Source: Ceratobasidium sp. AG-K (taxonomy: Eukaryota; Basidiomycota; Agaricomycetes; Cantharellales; Ceratobasidiaceae). Taken from it: a DNA stretch of 64,000 nucleotides. The DNA is taken from the NCBI GenBank assembly GCA_037039685.1, contig JAWNGF010000002.1:5146001-5210000 (forward strand), in the 5' to 3' direction. Of this stretch, positions 35,901 through 46,174 are shown in pieces. A program made the translations under genes and the position numbers. Position 1 is the stretch's first letter; each line of letters begins with the position of its first letter. The notes under the pieces are model-generated. The model did no database searches. It was not told where the DNA came from and was given only the letters and a program-made list of their open reading frames with translations.

Positions 35901-36151
35901 ACTCACCGACATCTCCTACTGCATCGCCGAACGTCTCGTCATTTAGCTCATCCAGCGAATCATCCAAGTTAGTGCCGAAACGATCGTAGCTCTCTGATCC
36001 CCAGTCGTACACTGCAATCGGCTAAGTTCATCGGAGTGCACAGATCAAGTACTGGTCAGAGACAAGGCAGGGAGACATTCACCTCGTTCCCATTGGCCCC
36101 GTTTCTCGCATCAAGTCTATCCAAAGTTGTGTCGAACCCGAAGAACGACAT
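32961..36151 (-). CDS. PAT1: PAT1 mRNA decapping activator, 850 aa
   Basis: Pat1 bridges the Lsm1-7 ring and the decapping machinery in P-bodies. Ten exons: 36083-36151, 35907-36021, 35739-35852, 34662-35533, 34364-34610, 33996-34311, 33871-33942, 33515-33818, 33371-33465 and 32961-33309 (851 codons). The N-terminus (MSFFGFDTTLDRLDA, DVGKDFDFSG) and the core (YNDLMSQSDKDFITRIQVSQ, PRQLLQVEHDHVSKEDAATA) are diagnostic. So is the C-terminal helical domain (LEVSNPHPFASLLAPSKGKR, GIAVLTILLSRVEILK). The central part is rich in Met, His and Gln with short repeats. The intron after exon 8 (33466-33514) has no usable GT donor and fits as GC-AG. The intron at 35853-35906 is 54 nt, in frame and stop-free. 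Confidence 0.94.
35110..35312 (-). repeat. imperfect MHQ-type amino-acid repeat inside PAT1
   Basis: About ten degenerate units around (M/I)HQ(G/S/N/A)(S/P)P, for example MHQSSPT, MHQNSPI and MHQASPY, with matching DNA periodicity (forward strand: ttgatgcat repeated). This is low-complexity coding sequence and probably length-variable. Confidence 0.7.
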
Positions 36152-36495
36152 CCTAGCAACTAGACTTGACCAATCTTTCACAAATTATTGTATTCCAAGT
36201 TTGTGGTTATATGGTCGGAGGATGGGTAAGTCGGCCACTTACATCAGCTCGTCCACGTGACCAGCCCGAAATTGCTCTTAAAATAGAGTGGCCAGGTAAA
36301 TGACCGCTCTCGACCATATGCTTCAACGACGAGACGCATGATGAGCGCTGCTTCTCACCGCTTATCATGGGTCTCCTTCTTCGATAACGGCAAACCATGA
36401 ACACTTAAGTTACTCTGCGCCCCGCACCTTCACTCGGCTCCCCCTCAAAGGGCGTCTCCCTCGTTTCACCCTACCTACACGTGATCCGGCACAGG
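36152..36495. promoter_or_regulatory. bidirectional promoter PAT1 - histidine acid phosphatase
   Basis: 344 bp between divergent starts. CACGTG cores lie at 36254-36259 (CCACGTGA) and 36478-36483, the latter 13 bp before the phosphatase ATG. Confidence 0.5.
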
Positions 36496-38337
36496 ATGCG
36501 AGGGTCTCGCGCGCTACTCATGTCGTTCCTCATCCTCGGCTTGGAACCGACGGCTTCGCTTGCTAGTCCGTCGCCTTCATGGATCCTCGAGCACCTTGGA
36601 AACCTATCACCCTATCACAAGGCTCCTGTGCCTTCAGGTATACAGGACGTGCTACCTTCTGACTGCAAGGTCGACCAAGTGTTTTACGTACGTAACACAC
36701 GATTCATGTTGAGGAGCCTTACCGACGTGCTACTAGATGGGCCGCCACGGCTCCCGATACCCTTTGTACGGAGAACTGGTGTTTATACAAGGTCTTTCAA
36801 CTAAATTGGCTCAAGCATCGGGGTCTATTCAGACTGCACATCTACCAAATGAACTTTCCTTCCTCAAGTCTGGCTATAACACCACGCTTGGACACGATGA
36901 TCTCACTGCACCTGGTAGGCTGCAACTCTTTGAGCATGGCGTCAAGTAAGCGAACGCCTGTCTCCCCAAGTTGCCTCTCACCATAACATGTGTTTCCAAA
37001 AGTTTCAAGCTGAATTACCCTCGCCTTACCATCAACGAGCTACTCGTTGGAGGACAAGACCGAGTAAGTTGCGCTAAACGCTTCTCGAGACGATCAGAGG
37101 TTTCACCTAGTTTCAGGTTGAAGAATCGGCGCAATGGTTTCGTGAAGGCTATTTTGGAAGGGATTGGGCCAACACCTCTACTTTCACGATCATCCCTGAG
37201 GATAGTAAAACCATCAGGTAAACATATTGCGCAAATCGACCGCAAATCATTCTGAGCTTCGCGCCCCTACAGCTTTATTACGCCGTCGTTTACATGCCCA
37301 AACGTGAGCAACTCCACGGATATGGTGCTTCCCGCCTAACCAATTCGTACGTACAGTGGCAATACGCCTATGGAAACAACGTAAGGCAACAATGAAGAAG
37401 CAAAGCTCGAATACAAACGTACTAATACGTCCTATCGCTAGTTGACGGTCGCTTGGGGAACTCACTACCTTCCGCCTATCACCAAGCGTCTTAATAAACC
37501 AATTCCAGGAGCCAACTTGACGGATGCTGACTCGCACGGCGCACTCTATGCCTGTGCATATGACACCGCCGCATACGGTATCGACAAATCCCCTTGGTGT
37601 GGTGTTTTTACTCAGTCCGAACTTTTGGATTTCGAGTACGAGCCTATTTTCTGCGCTTCGCTTTTCAACTGACCCGCTTTTTGCAAAGGTATGAGCTTGA
37701 TCTTCTGATGGATGGAGCATTTGGCTATGGTCTTCCCAATGGGATGGGGGCATTGCTTGGTTCCACTATCGTCAATAAGATTATCGAAGTGTATGCCTTT
37801 CAACCCAATTTACTCTTCACTCACACTCTAATGTGATACAGTTTCACCAACTCAACTAGCTCGCTCATTTCATTTGGCCATGACACCACCGTAGATTTTA
37901 CTCTTACCGCACTAGGACTTGCCAAGTGGGTTTATACGAGATTATCATTGATCAAGCTAACCCAATTCCGAAGAGACTCTCCGGTCCTTTCCCCAAATGT
38001 CTCCTCGCCCAAGTCAAATCGTAAATGGCGCACCACCAATCAGGTTCCGTTTGCTACCCAAATGATCTTTGAAAAATTCACTTGCACCTCGAGGTACTTA
38101 GCCTTAACATGGTCAGCATACACACGCTAACGTGATTCCGATAGTGCCAAAGGACCCCAGATCCGACTTGTCCTAAACGATTCACCTCTTCCTATGGTAT
38201 CGTGCGCCAAAACGAGCCTCGATAAGAAGCTAGGATCATGCGCTCTGGAGACATTTGTCTCGACCAATGTAGCGAGTACCGCTATAAGCTGGGGGGATGC
38301 CAAGTGGAACTCGACGTGCGGGAACCCAGGTATCTAA
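36496..38337 (+). CDS. secreted histidine acid phosphatase / phytase-like enzyme, 436 aa
   Basis: These enzymes release phosphate from phytate or other phosphomonoesters outside the cell. Eleven exons: 36496-36687, 36737-36945, 37003-37063, 37117-37217, 37273-37303, 37357-37380, 37442-37635, 37689-37790, 37842-37925, 37974-38093 and 38145-38337. A signal peptide opens the protein (MRGSRALLMSFLILGLEPTA). Both catalytic motifs are intact: MGRHGSRYPL (RHG at residues 67-69) and SFGHDTTVDF (His318-Asp319). Other family marks are LLVGGQDRVEESAQWF, YLPPITKRLNKPIPG, DGAFGYGLPNGMG and NQVPFATQMIFEKFTC. All joins are in frame, so the enzyme should be active. It differs clearly from the two following phytase-type sequences. 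Confidence 0.9.
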
Positions 38338-38685
38338 CCATGCGAACACGTTTGTATGCGGTGGATCATTCTACCTTATTTAACGCGGGGTTCTCCGCGA
38401 GTTTTGTCTGAGCAGTATGATCTACCAAAGGATTGCGAGTGTCAGCGTGTATTTAGCGAATGGGTGTTACGTGCTGGTGCCGACTATGTAGCGCATTCAC
38501 TACTTCAACATCATATGCCTATGTTCAGCACATTGTAGGCCCTTTGGCCCCTAAAGTGACACCAGCTGCCAGTTTTTAAGATCCCAGGGGGCTTCACCCT
38601 GTCCGGACTCGTCCCGCCGATCGGGTGGCTACCAATTTCAGAATTACCCAACACAGTGCTCGGCGACCAGCGCTTACGAACCTGG
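38338..38685. other. spacer between phosphatase genes
   Basis: 348 bp. No gene seen; it should contain the promoter of the second phosphatase-like gene. Confidence 0.45.
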
Positions 38686-40490
38686 ATGTCTCTTCTAGCA
38701 CGACCACCAAAGTTTAGACTATTCGTCGTTGTCTCTCTGTTGGTAGCTGGGCTCCTACTTGCTGCATTTTATGCCCAGTATTCCCCATGGCCCACCAAAT
38801 CATATACGGGCTCGGTTGAGCTTGGTACTTTAGACCCTAATTTGCCCGCCCTTCCCAGCTACGGCCTTGCTCCTGATGTCGCCTATAACGTGAGTGCCGC
38901 ACCCAAGCATCGACCATGAATGGGAACTGAAAAAAAAAATTGGTTCTCAAAAAGCTTGGCCCCTACTCGCCTCGTTATGCAGTACCAAGTAATATTTCAT
39001 CAAGCTTGCCAGAGGGATGTGCTGTGAGTATGATTAGCATCGTAAGTCACAGGCTCCCGACACGAGCGGACATAATAAACAATATTCCTAGCTACAAAGG
39101 CACGGTGCTCGCCATCCCACCTCGGACGCTGGTCGAAGTATCAAAGCAACACTTAAAAGGTTGACAACAGTCCAACCCATCGCAAACCCCTTATACAAGT
39201 TTATTCCCGAGTTCGCTACCAATTATACCTATGCCCCTGGACAACTTGTTCCCTTTGGAGAAAAACAGTCAGTTCAGTCGTTCATGCGATTTACCACTTA
39301 AACCCACCTGTTAGCTAGGTCATATATCTCTGGCCAAATCATCGCCAAAAAGTATGGCACTTTAGGGCCCGATTCTTTTGTACGCGCTTCTGGTAAGGAC
39401 CGCATTGTCCAATCTTCTCAATGGTGGAGACAAGGATTCGAGGGAAAGCCTTTCAATGTTCCCCTGACTGGCCTACCATCGCCCGATTTAATCATTCCTA
39501 TCAGCATAGTAAGTATGTGAGCTCCGTTCCCTCAGACCACGCTAAACAACAACGTCAGTTGAGCAATAACACCCTGGGCATGAAAACATGCGTTGCCGCG
39601 GAAGAGTTGAAAGCATCCCGAGGCCATACTATCGTGGGCGAATGGCTGAGAGAATTTGCCCCGGGAACTACCTACCGTCTGAACGTTGCGCTGCCCGGTG
39701 CAGGTCTCACGATTAAAGATACCGCAAACCTTATGAGTTTATGTGGGTTTGATACTGCGATGAGAAACGGCACACAGAGTCCTTGGTGCAAGCTCTTCAA
39801 TAATCAGGAATGGCTGGATTACGAATACTACCACGATCTCGAGGTAAACGCTCTCCTTTTGTCTGTCAAAATTTACTGATTCACATGAGTAGAAGTACTA
39901 CTCGTCGTCATACGGCTCGGAGTTTGCTCCATCTGAAGGAGTTGGCTGGGTGAACGAACTGTTGTCGCGACTGACGGGTACAGCCGTACGAGACAACACG
40001 ACTACGAATAGCACCTTGAATAATAATTCTACAACATTTCCATTTGGCGTGACTGCCCCACGAATTGTGAGCAGCCATGTGTAACAGTGATAAGTGCATA
40101 TACTCATCACCTTTCTGGCAGTTTGCGGACTTCTCTAGTGACAACAACATTCTGAAGATACTCTCTGCCATGGGTCTCCTCCGCGACTCAGTTTCTCTTC
40201 CTCGGCGCGGCCCGATTCCTTGGAATAGAAAAATGGTTATTTCGAAGATAGTCCCGTTTGCTGGTTGCACAGTGGTTGAAAAGATCGCATGCTCAGCAGG
40301 TGCTATTCCCACTGGCGATTACGTACGCGTAGTCATCAATGATGCCACCGTGCCTATCCCCTCGTGCGAAAGCTGGACTCCTCAGTGGGGATTATGTACT
40401 TTGGAAGAATTTGTGTTTCACAGCCAGAATTTCTCTCGAAGCGGAGGTAATTTTTCGGCATGTTTCCGTCCGCCAGTCACCAGTACTTGA
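38686..40490 (+). CDS. membrane-anchored phytase-like histidine acid phosphatase with altered HD motif, 494 aa
   Basis: Exons 38686-38889, 38955-39041, 39092-39267, 39319-39508, 39559-39843, 39893-40066 and 40122-40490 are all in phase (495 codons). Residues 13-32 form a signal anchor (FVVVSLLVAGLLLAAFYAQY), so the protein is probably a type II membrane protein facing outward or the secretory lumen. The nucleophile motif is intact once the 50-nt intron 39042-39091 is removed: LQRHGARHPTSD (RHG at 100-102). Family marks follow: FVRASGKDRIVQSS, CGFDTAMRNGTQSPWCKLF and EWLDYEYYHDLE. At the second catalytic site, where phytases have FSHDN, this protein reads FADFSSDNN: His is Ser378 while Asp379 remains. 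Reduced or changed activity is inferred. Confidence 0.85.
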
Positions 40491-41099
40491 GTTGACATTG
40501 TGTCTGTGGCTCATGCTAGTCTTGTTTAGATACGGTTACGCATACAAGTTTGGATCCGTACCACAGTGAATAACTGTGAAATGTATAAATTTCCAATCAG
40601 CCTCTGGAGGGTGAACAAGTACAAATTCGTGGCGGGCTGTTCTACACTGCGTACACCTGACGCTGCCTTGGCGGCGGAATAGTGCAAGGTCCGATGAACA
40701 ATGTGGCTGCGTTTTGCAGCTTTTGCTCTTATCCTCTATACCGGGTCTCAATACTTGTCACTTTTTTCAGAAGCAATCTATAATTGGAGAAGCAACTGTT
40801 CTTTTCACCATCTAGAGTCAAATATATGGCTACGGCAGGTTCAAAGTCCCGTAGCTTCCCGTAACCCTCCACCTATAGCTCCATGAAGCGCGCCTGCCGG
40901 GTACCAGACAACTCACCATTATCGTTTCAACCATCGTAGCATTTGCCTCGGTCTCTACCGAGTACCTCAGGCTCTATCTACGACCAGTAGTGCCTAGTGC
41001 ATTTGAGACCAGGCTCTCCGAGCTCGTGGCTGTAACCGCGACCTAGATATTCACGCAATGCAAGCCTATTGTACTCGCATATATGCTATCCTTGTCGTT
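40491..41099. other. region between phytase-like gene and its decayed copy
   Basis: About 600 bp. A frame from 40700 starts with a hydrophobic, signal-like stretch (MWLRFAAFALILYTGS) and could be the 5' end of the decayed copy, but no confident exon chain links it. Confidence 0.4.
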
Positions 41100-42640
41100 T
41101 GATACAGCAACCTGGCTTTTGAGCAGCTCAGGTCCCACGGGCCCCGCTACCTCGTATTGAGCAAAAGATTATCAAAGCTATCGTACGGGTGTACTGTGTC
41201 AATGATGAATATCGTGAGCCTAGAAAAGCCGTTGTAAATGATAAAGGTACGACTCTTGACAGTTGCAACGACATGGTGCACGGTACCAGTACCGCGCTGC
41301 ACAGCCGGGACCAGGGAACACATTGAAGCCATACTCGCAGAGATAAAGTCGGTCGACGACGCCACGGATCCGCTGCTCCAATTTGCCCCTGACTTTCGAT
41401 ACTCCTTTGTTGCAAACGAGTTGGCTCCGTTTGGACAGGCACAGGTAGTATACACTAATTCAGTCTGCCCCTTTTGCTCGGATATGTTTATTGTATAGGT
41501 CGTTTATCTCCGGCCAGAGTATTGCAAAGAGGTATGTGAGACTCGGAAATAGGGTATTTGTATGCGCAGCAGACCTGTAGGGCGTGGTGTTGAGGTGAGG
41601 CCATTTCGGGTAAATGTGAAGAGTTCGCAAAAACCGCATCTGGCGATTGCCGTTGACACCACTGGTTTAAGAGCTCAGTCACGGCGCCATCCGCAGGCTC
41701 CTCAGAAAGGGGAGCAACAAAGCCCTAGGCGTCCGCATGTGTGTCGTTGACGAATAGTTCGACCCGTTCCTGGTGGGATCGCTAAGTAGGAGTGGCTATT
41801 GATATTTGCTCCCGCCGTGACTCAACGACTGGACAAGAGGCTACCAGGCGCAACTCTCAATAAAAATTTCGCTACATCTCTTATGAGATTGTATGCGTTT
41901 AACACTGTGGTTATGGGTGGCGTTCCTCGTCCTTGGCAAAGTGTCCTTTGAAAGCAAGGTAGAAAGACTATGATCTCTTTACGATTTAGAGGTAAGCCTA
42001 TTGTGTTCACCCGTTAGCTATCTATACTTGCCCATATACAAAAAGAAACACCACTTGTCCATGTATTAACTTGGAGTTTGGTCGATCTGAAGGAGTCGGC
42101 TGCGACAACGAACTTTGGCACGATTGACTGGCCCATCAGTCCGTGACAATACCACTAGAAATTGCACGTTGGATCACAATTCCATGGCATTCCCACTTCA
42201 TCCTTCAGCCCCACGAATCTTAGGCAGTTCATTCGAGTTGAGGGGCGCACACTGATTTCTTCCTCCGGCAGTTTGCGAATTTCTCGACCGACAATCCCAG
42301 GGTGACGATCCTTTCTACAACGGGACTCTTTCGCGATTCAGGAAAACCTCAATCGAGTGATTCGCTTCTCCCATTAGAGGAATGGCTGTTTCTTCAGTGG
42401 TGCCGTTTGCCGGTCGCACTCCAGTCGAGAAGCTTGTATGCTTAGCGGAGAGTGGAGTCGTCTTGGCTGGTGCGTACATGTGTTTACTGGCCGACGACAC
42501 CGTGCTACCACTATCGTCATGTGGCGATCCGGATTATGCTTCCGAATGTGTTTCCTACACGATTTCGTCCAGAGACAGGCGTGTTCCCGAATGGGAGACA
42601 ACTTCACGTCTTGTTTTACTGCTCCCGGTAACCCTTAGAG
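41100..42640 (+). pseudogene. degenerate phytase-type histidine acid phosphatase copy
   Basis: Fragments collinear with the preceding gene survive in different frames. These are an YGCTVSMMNI-like block near 41187-41217, then LQRHGARY near 41265-41292, then HIEAILAEIKSVDDATDPLL and PFGQAQ (41318-41445), and FISGQSIAKR near 41502-41532. Further on are LEFGRSEGVG near 42070, FANFSTDN near 42275, and a C-terminal block VPFAGRTPVEKLVCLAESG (42399-42456). A frame change directly follows RHGARY (extra bases around 41290-41305), several stops interrupt the middle, and the exon with the FVRASG block is not found. The second motif reads STDN, again without His, as in the upstream copy. Possible 5' remnants start near 40700. 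Confidence 0.75.
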
Positions 42641-42786
42641 CACGATCTCTTCTTGACTTCCAAGCTATTTCAATCTGTATACCATACATCATACGAAGCG
42701 CCTATTTAGGGATAGCATACATTCACTTAACCCGGGTTCCATAGCTAACGAACTTGAGAGAACCCCGCGTTAACATAATGCCAATT

Positions 42787-44290
42787 TCATACGTCGTCCA
42801 ACTCCAGGTACAAGTATTGGCTCTCGCAATCCAGTTCGTCCTGGTAAATACAAAGAAGTGATGAGTTATTTGTAGGTGACCAATAAGGCGATGTCGGGGG
42901 AGAATCCATGTCCAAGATGCTTGGAATCGGGCTTGACGAACGGTTGCCAGGTATATCGAGCTGTGACTCTTCAGAGCTTCCACAAGAGTCCTCGGTCCCG
43001 TAGTTTTCTAGAATGGTCTCCTCGTGGGTATCCAAGATCACCTCGGTATCAAATGCCGGTACCACCGCGGTTTCTTGGTTCTCCTGTTCAAGGTATACCA
43101 TCAATATTAAGAATCACCAATAATAACGGAGTGCGGCATTACTGGCAATGGAAGCTTCAGCCAGGTGCAGAACACTTCTTGGCTAACACTACGAGCCAGG
43201 TTCCCGGTCCGCAAGTCAATAGCACCTAGCGCATTCGTAATCGTAGCGACATCGTCTGCGCACGGTTTGCCTGAGATTACCCCTTGGTTCTTCAATTGGG
43301 ATCCCGCGGTATCTAAGATTGCCTGTAACCTACAGTTAGCCTGATTGCGTTTGCGCAAGATGACCCCCAACCAGTCGACGTAGATCCGCCTGTCGTTTGC
43401 GGGTGTGGTTTGAGCTACGATCAAAGATGCTGGAGAGAGAATTTAAAATTGAAGCAAGGTATTGCTGGTTTTTGTGCAACGTGTGTGCGTATTCTCCAAA
43501 TAGAATTGGGTAATATCTGTGTGACGATAAGGGACCAGGCAAAAGAGATAGGCAGGTGGCGCTCACTGAGACAAATGGACAACAATTCCAGAACAGAGGC
43601 GATCAAAGCATGCTTGAAGTGGTAGTGGAGGTTGCGCTAAAAGAATGTATTCGTCGGAAGCTTTGGTGCCAGTGTCAATTATACACTCAAGAGTCCTTGA
43701 AACCATACCATGCAATCCTTGAGCGATCTCGGCTATCCCTTCTGGTATGGAAAAACTAAGCTTCAACGAGCGGAGGCGGAGTGAGGGAGTTACGGAGGAA
43801 GCCGAAGTGCTACAAAGAGTAAGACGGTCTACGCGGCACGTCAGTAGCGTTTTAGAGTGTTATCGGCGTACCTACTCCGAAGAACCACGTCCACTACTTC
43901 GAGCTTATCGCCATGGCCTCCTGGTGTGCCTTTTTCTATCTGATAGAGGTTAGCCACACCCCGGGTGGCCTGTGTATAGATGCGTGAGCTACTAAACGGG
44001 CAGGCCGAAAGCCCACGCACAGCTTGCAACCTTGCCAATACGATGGGCACGAACCAGACGTTACAAAGTTGATCCACCGGGACATGCTTGCCGCTAACGA
44101 TACACTCGAGTTCGATTACCAAGTCAACGGCAAGCTGAACTTCCCTCAGCCATTTGTACGAGAGACCCTGTAGCTCGACTGGGGCGGACATTCCGTTGAT
44201 ATCGATGACATGCGTAAGCTGCAAGCTGACTGATACAGAGGGATGGTGTGAACAAGCGCGCATGTTGCGGCTAAATTGGATGGTAGGCAT
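42787..44290 (-). CDS. unknown protein with acidic C-terminal tail, 409 aa
   Basis: Five exons (43872-44290, 43567-43755, 43372-43516, 43143-43322, 42787-43083) join in phase to 410 codons with reasonable splice sites, one with a clear GCTAAC branch point. I do not recognise the protein. It has no signal peptide. The N-terminal half has YKWLREVQLAVDLVIELECI. The middle is helical (YAHTLHKNQQYLASILNSLS) with a basic patch NHTRKRQADLRRL, followed by DDVATITNALGAIDL. The last 100 residues are strongly acidic and Ser/Pro-rich (EETILENYGTEDSCGSSEES, DMDSPPTSPYWSP), like a transactivation or interaction tail. A fungal-specific regulator is possible but unproven. The first exon may hide another intron. 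Confidence 0.6.
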
Positions 44291-46174
44291 GCTGCTATCC
44301 CGGGAATGTGTTGGACTGGAGGGTCATCGAATCGAGCAACAAATAAGTGTAAAATGACAATTTACCGATACAACTTCAACAGATGCTTCCGCCAAATCGA
44401 GTGTTTGAAACGTCAAAAACGATGCAGATGCTGTGCCAATTACTTGTAAAGGGGATGTCGGCGTCGGATGGACACCATGGGCGCGTACCAAACAAACGCG
44501 TCATTGGTCAGGTTTATTTCGAATTAATTTTGAGCGCAATCTCTCATACAAACAAGCAGATCGCATGATTTCTCAACGTAAACGTGGTCTTTGCAGCCAA
44601 GCTCCAAGACGGCAGGGTCGGTTATACAAATTCAAGCAGCATTGCATTATTGGCAACGCCGAGCAGGCGATTAGTGAGCAACGTAATACAAGTTCCAAGC
44701 TTGGTTGCAGCCCATTCATTGAACGTGGTTGATCTCTTTGGTAGCGTTCCTGAAAATTAGGTCAACGAGTACGCACCATTAGCCGTGGGGAGATAACGTT
44801 TGTTGCGTTAGATGATAGTCGCTCATAGTGGAGAAATCTGTTGCGAGCCCAATGAGCAAATTACACCATCCACCTAGCCTAATTTGGTGTGTCGGCATTG
44901 GTCCATCCCGCCTTGGCTCATCCCACCCTGGATGATGATCGGACCGACTGCCTTTAGCGTGCCACAGATGGATGCAGCCGTGGGGCTCGGAAACAAGATA
45001 CTACCTCCATAGACCCTCGTCGAGCAAGCTGATTGTGAACCTGGGATGAGATGCCTACGGGATTATGTCCGTACCACTCGCATTAGTGCAGTGTATCGTG
45101 CGGGGAAGTCCTAACATGTCGTGTTCATCTAGCTGCGAGATTGACAATCCTGAGCGCACCACCAAGGTAATCAGCTTACACATGCGAGAACCACACAAAA
45201 CGTGGGTGCCACACCTTTGTGTCAGCCGAGTTGTGCGGCGCTGGACGTCATCCGCCCCGCTCTGATCGTTTCCACGTTTTTCATCCAAGCTCTTAGGCGG
45301 GCGGATCCAAGCAAAGACAAACGGAAAAACGGCGTTCGCACGGTCGTCAGTTTTGCCATTCGGAGCCGCACTGAAGACTATTTCCTTTTCGTCTTATCTC
45401 GTCGACACGCCATCGCTCGCAAAGCGCCGGAAACACCGATAATCAACATCGCAATATCTGGAGAATATACCGGTGGTATGTGAGTGCCTGAACACGGCTA
45501 TGGGATCCGAGGCGAGGCACACCTCGACGAGAACAAAGATTTGAGGAAGACGCGGCTTTCGGTACACCGGCAAGGAGGGTGAGAAAAATGTCGCCTATAT
45601 ACCTCGTGCCTGCTTCAGCCTTATGCATAGGCGGGGCTGATTTGACTTTTTGGCTCAAATCTGTCTTGCATAGTGATATCGGGCTGCCGCTCGGCCCGAA
45701 CACCCTGGCTCGTCTGCCGCGCCCAAGCCCACAAAGAGGAGGATGAGCACTTCTTGAGGGATTTGTAGTCCCACTTCCAGAGAACGATCCCGGCTGAGGC
45801 GTCGCAGCAGTTGCTCTTTCGCGGGGTGGAGATGGCAGGGATGCAGTACGAAAGGTCTAGTGGTCGCCTTGGTAAAATTGACTTTGTCCGCAGGGTGATA
45901 GTCAAGCGGCGGTTGGCAAGTCAGCCTGGAACCGCGTCGCGAGCTCGTCATGCAGGTTACGATGTGCCTAGTTCTGTTGGCGCTAGGGTGGAGCAAGGTG
46001 GAGTCGCACCCGGGCGAGTTCAGCCTTGAGAGTCATTGTGAAATTAATGCACCGATCAATCAAACATCCAAAATGGAAAATAATTCTAACAACCCCCGCC
46101 CGGGTACTCGGCGCGTAAACAAAGAAGCAATCAAGAAAGCCAATAAGCGGATCCAAACATCATGCGCCTAATCC
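44291..46174. other. 1.9 kb without a supported gene
   Basis: Scattered frames on both strands (for example 45202-45483 plus, 45655-45996 minus) lack domains or consistent splice structure. The left end holds the promoter of the unknown gene; the right end holds the 3' region of the sugar phosphotransferase. Confidence 0.5.

Noticed and set aside
38955..39164. Apparent loss of the RHG motif in the second phosphatase (open frame reads VSHRLPTR)
   Set aside because: Removing the consensus intron 39042-39091 (GTAAGT to CCTAG) restores LQRHGARHPTSD in frame; the readthrough frame is intronic.
45621..45996. Overlapping minus-strand frames with a Cys/Arg-rich character
   Set aside because: No domain, no consistent exon chain, no ATG in good context.
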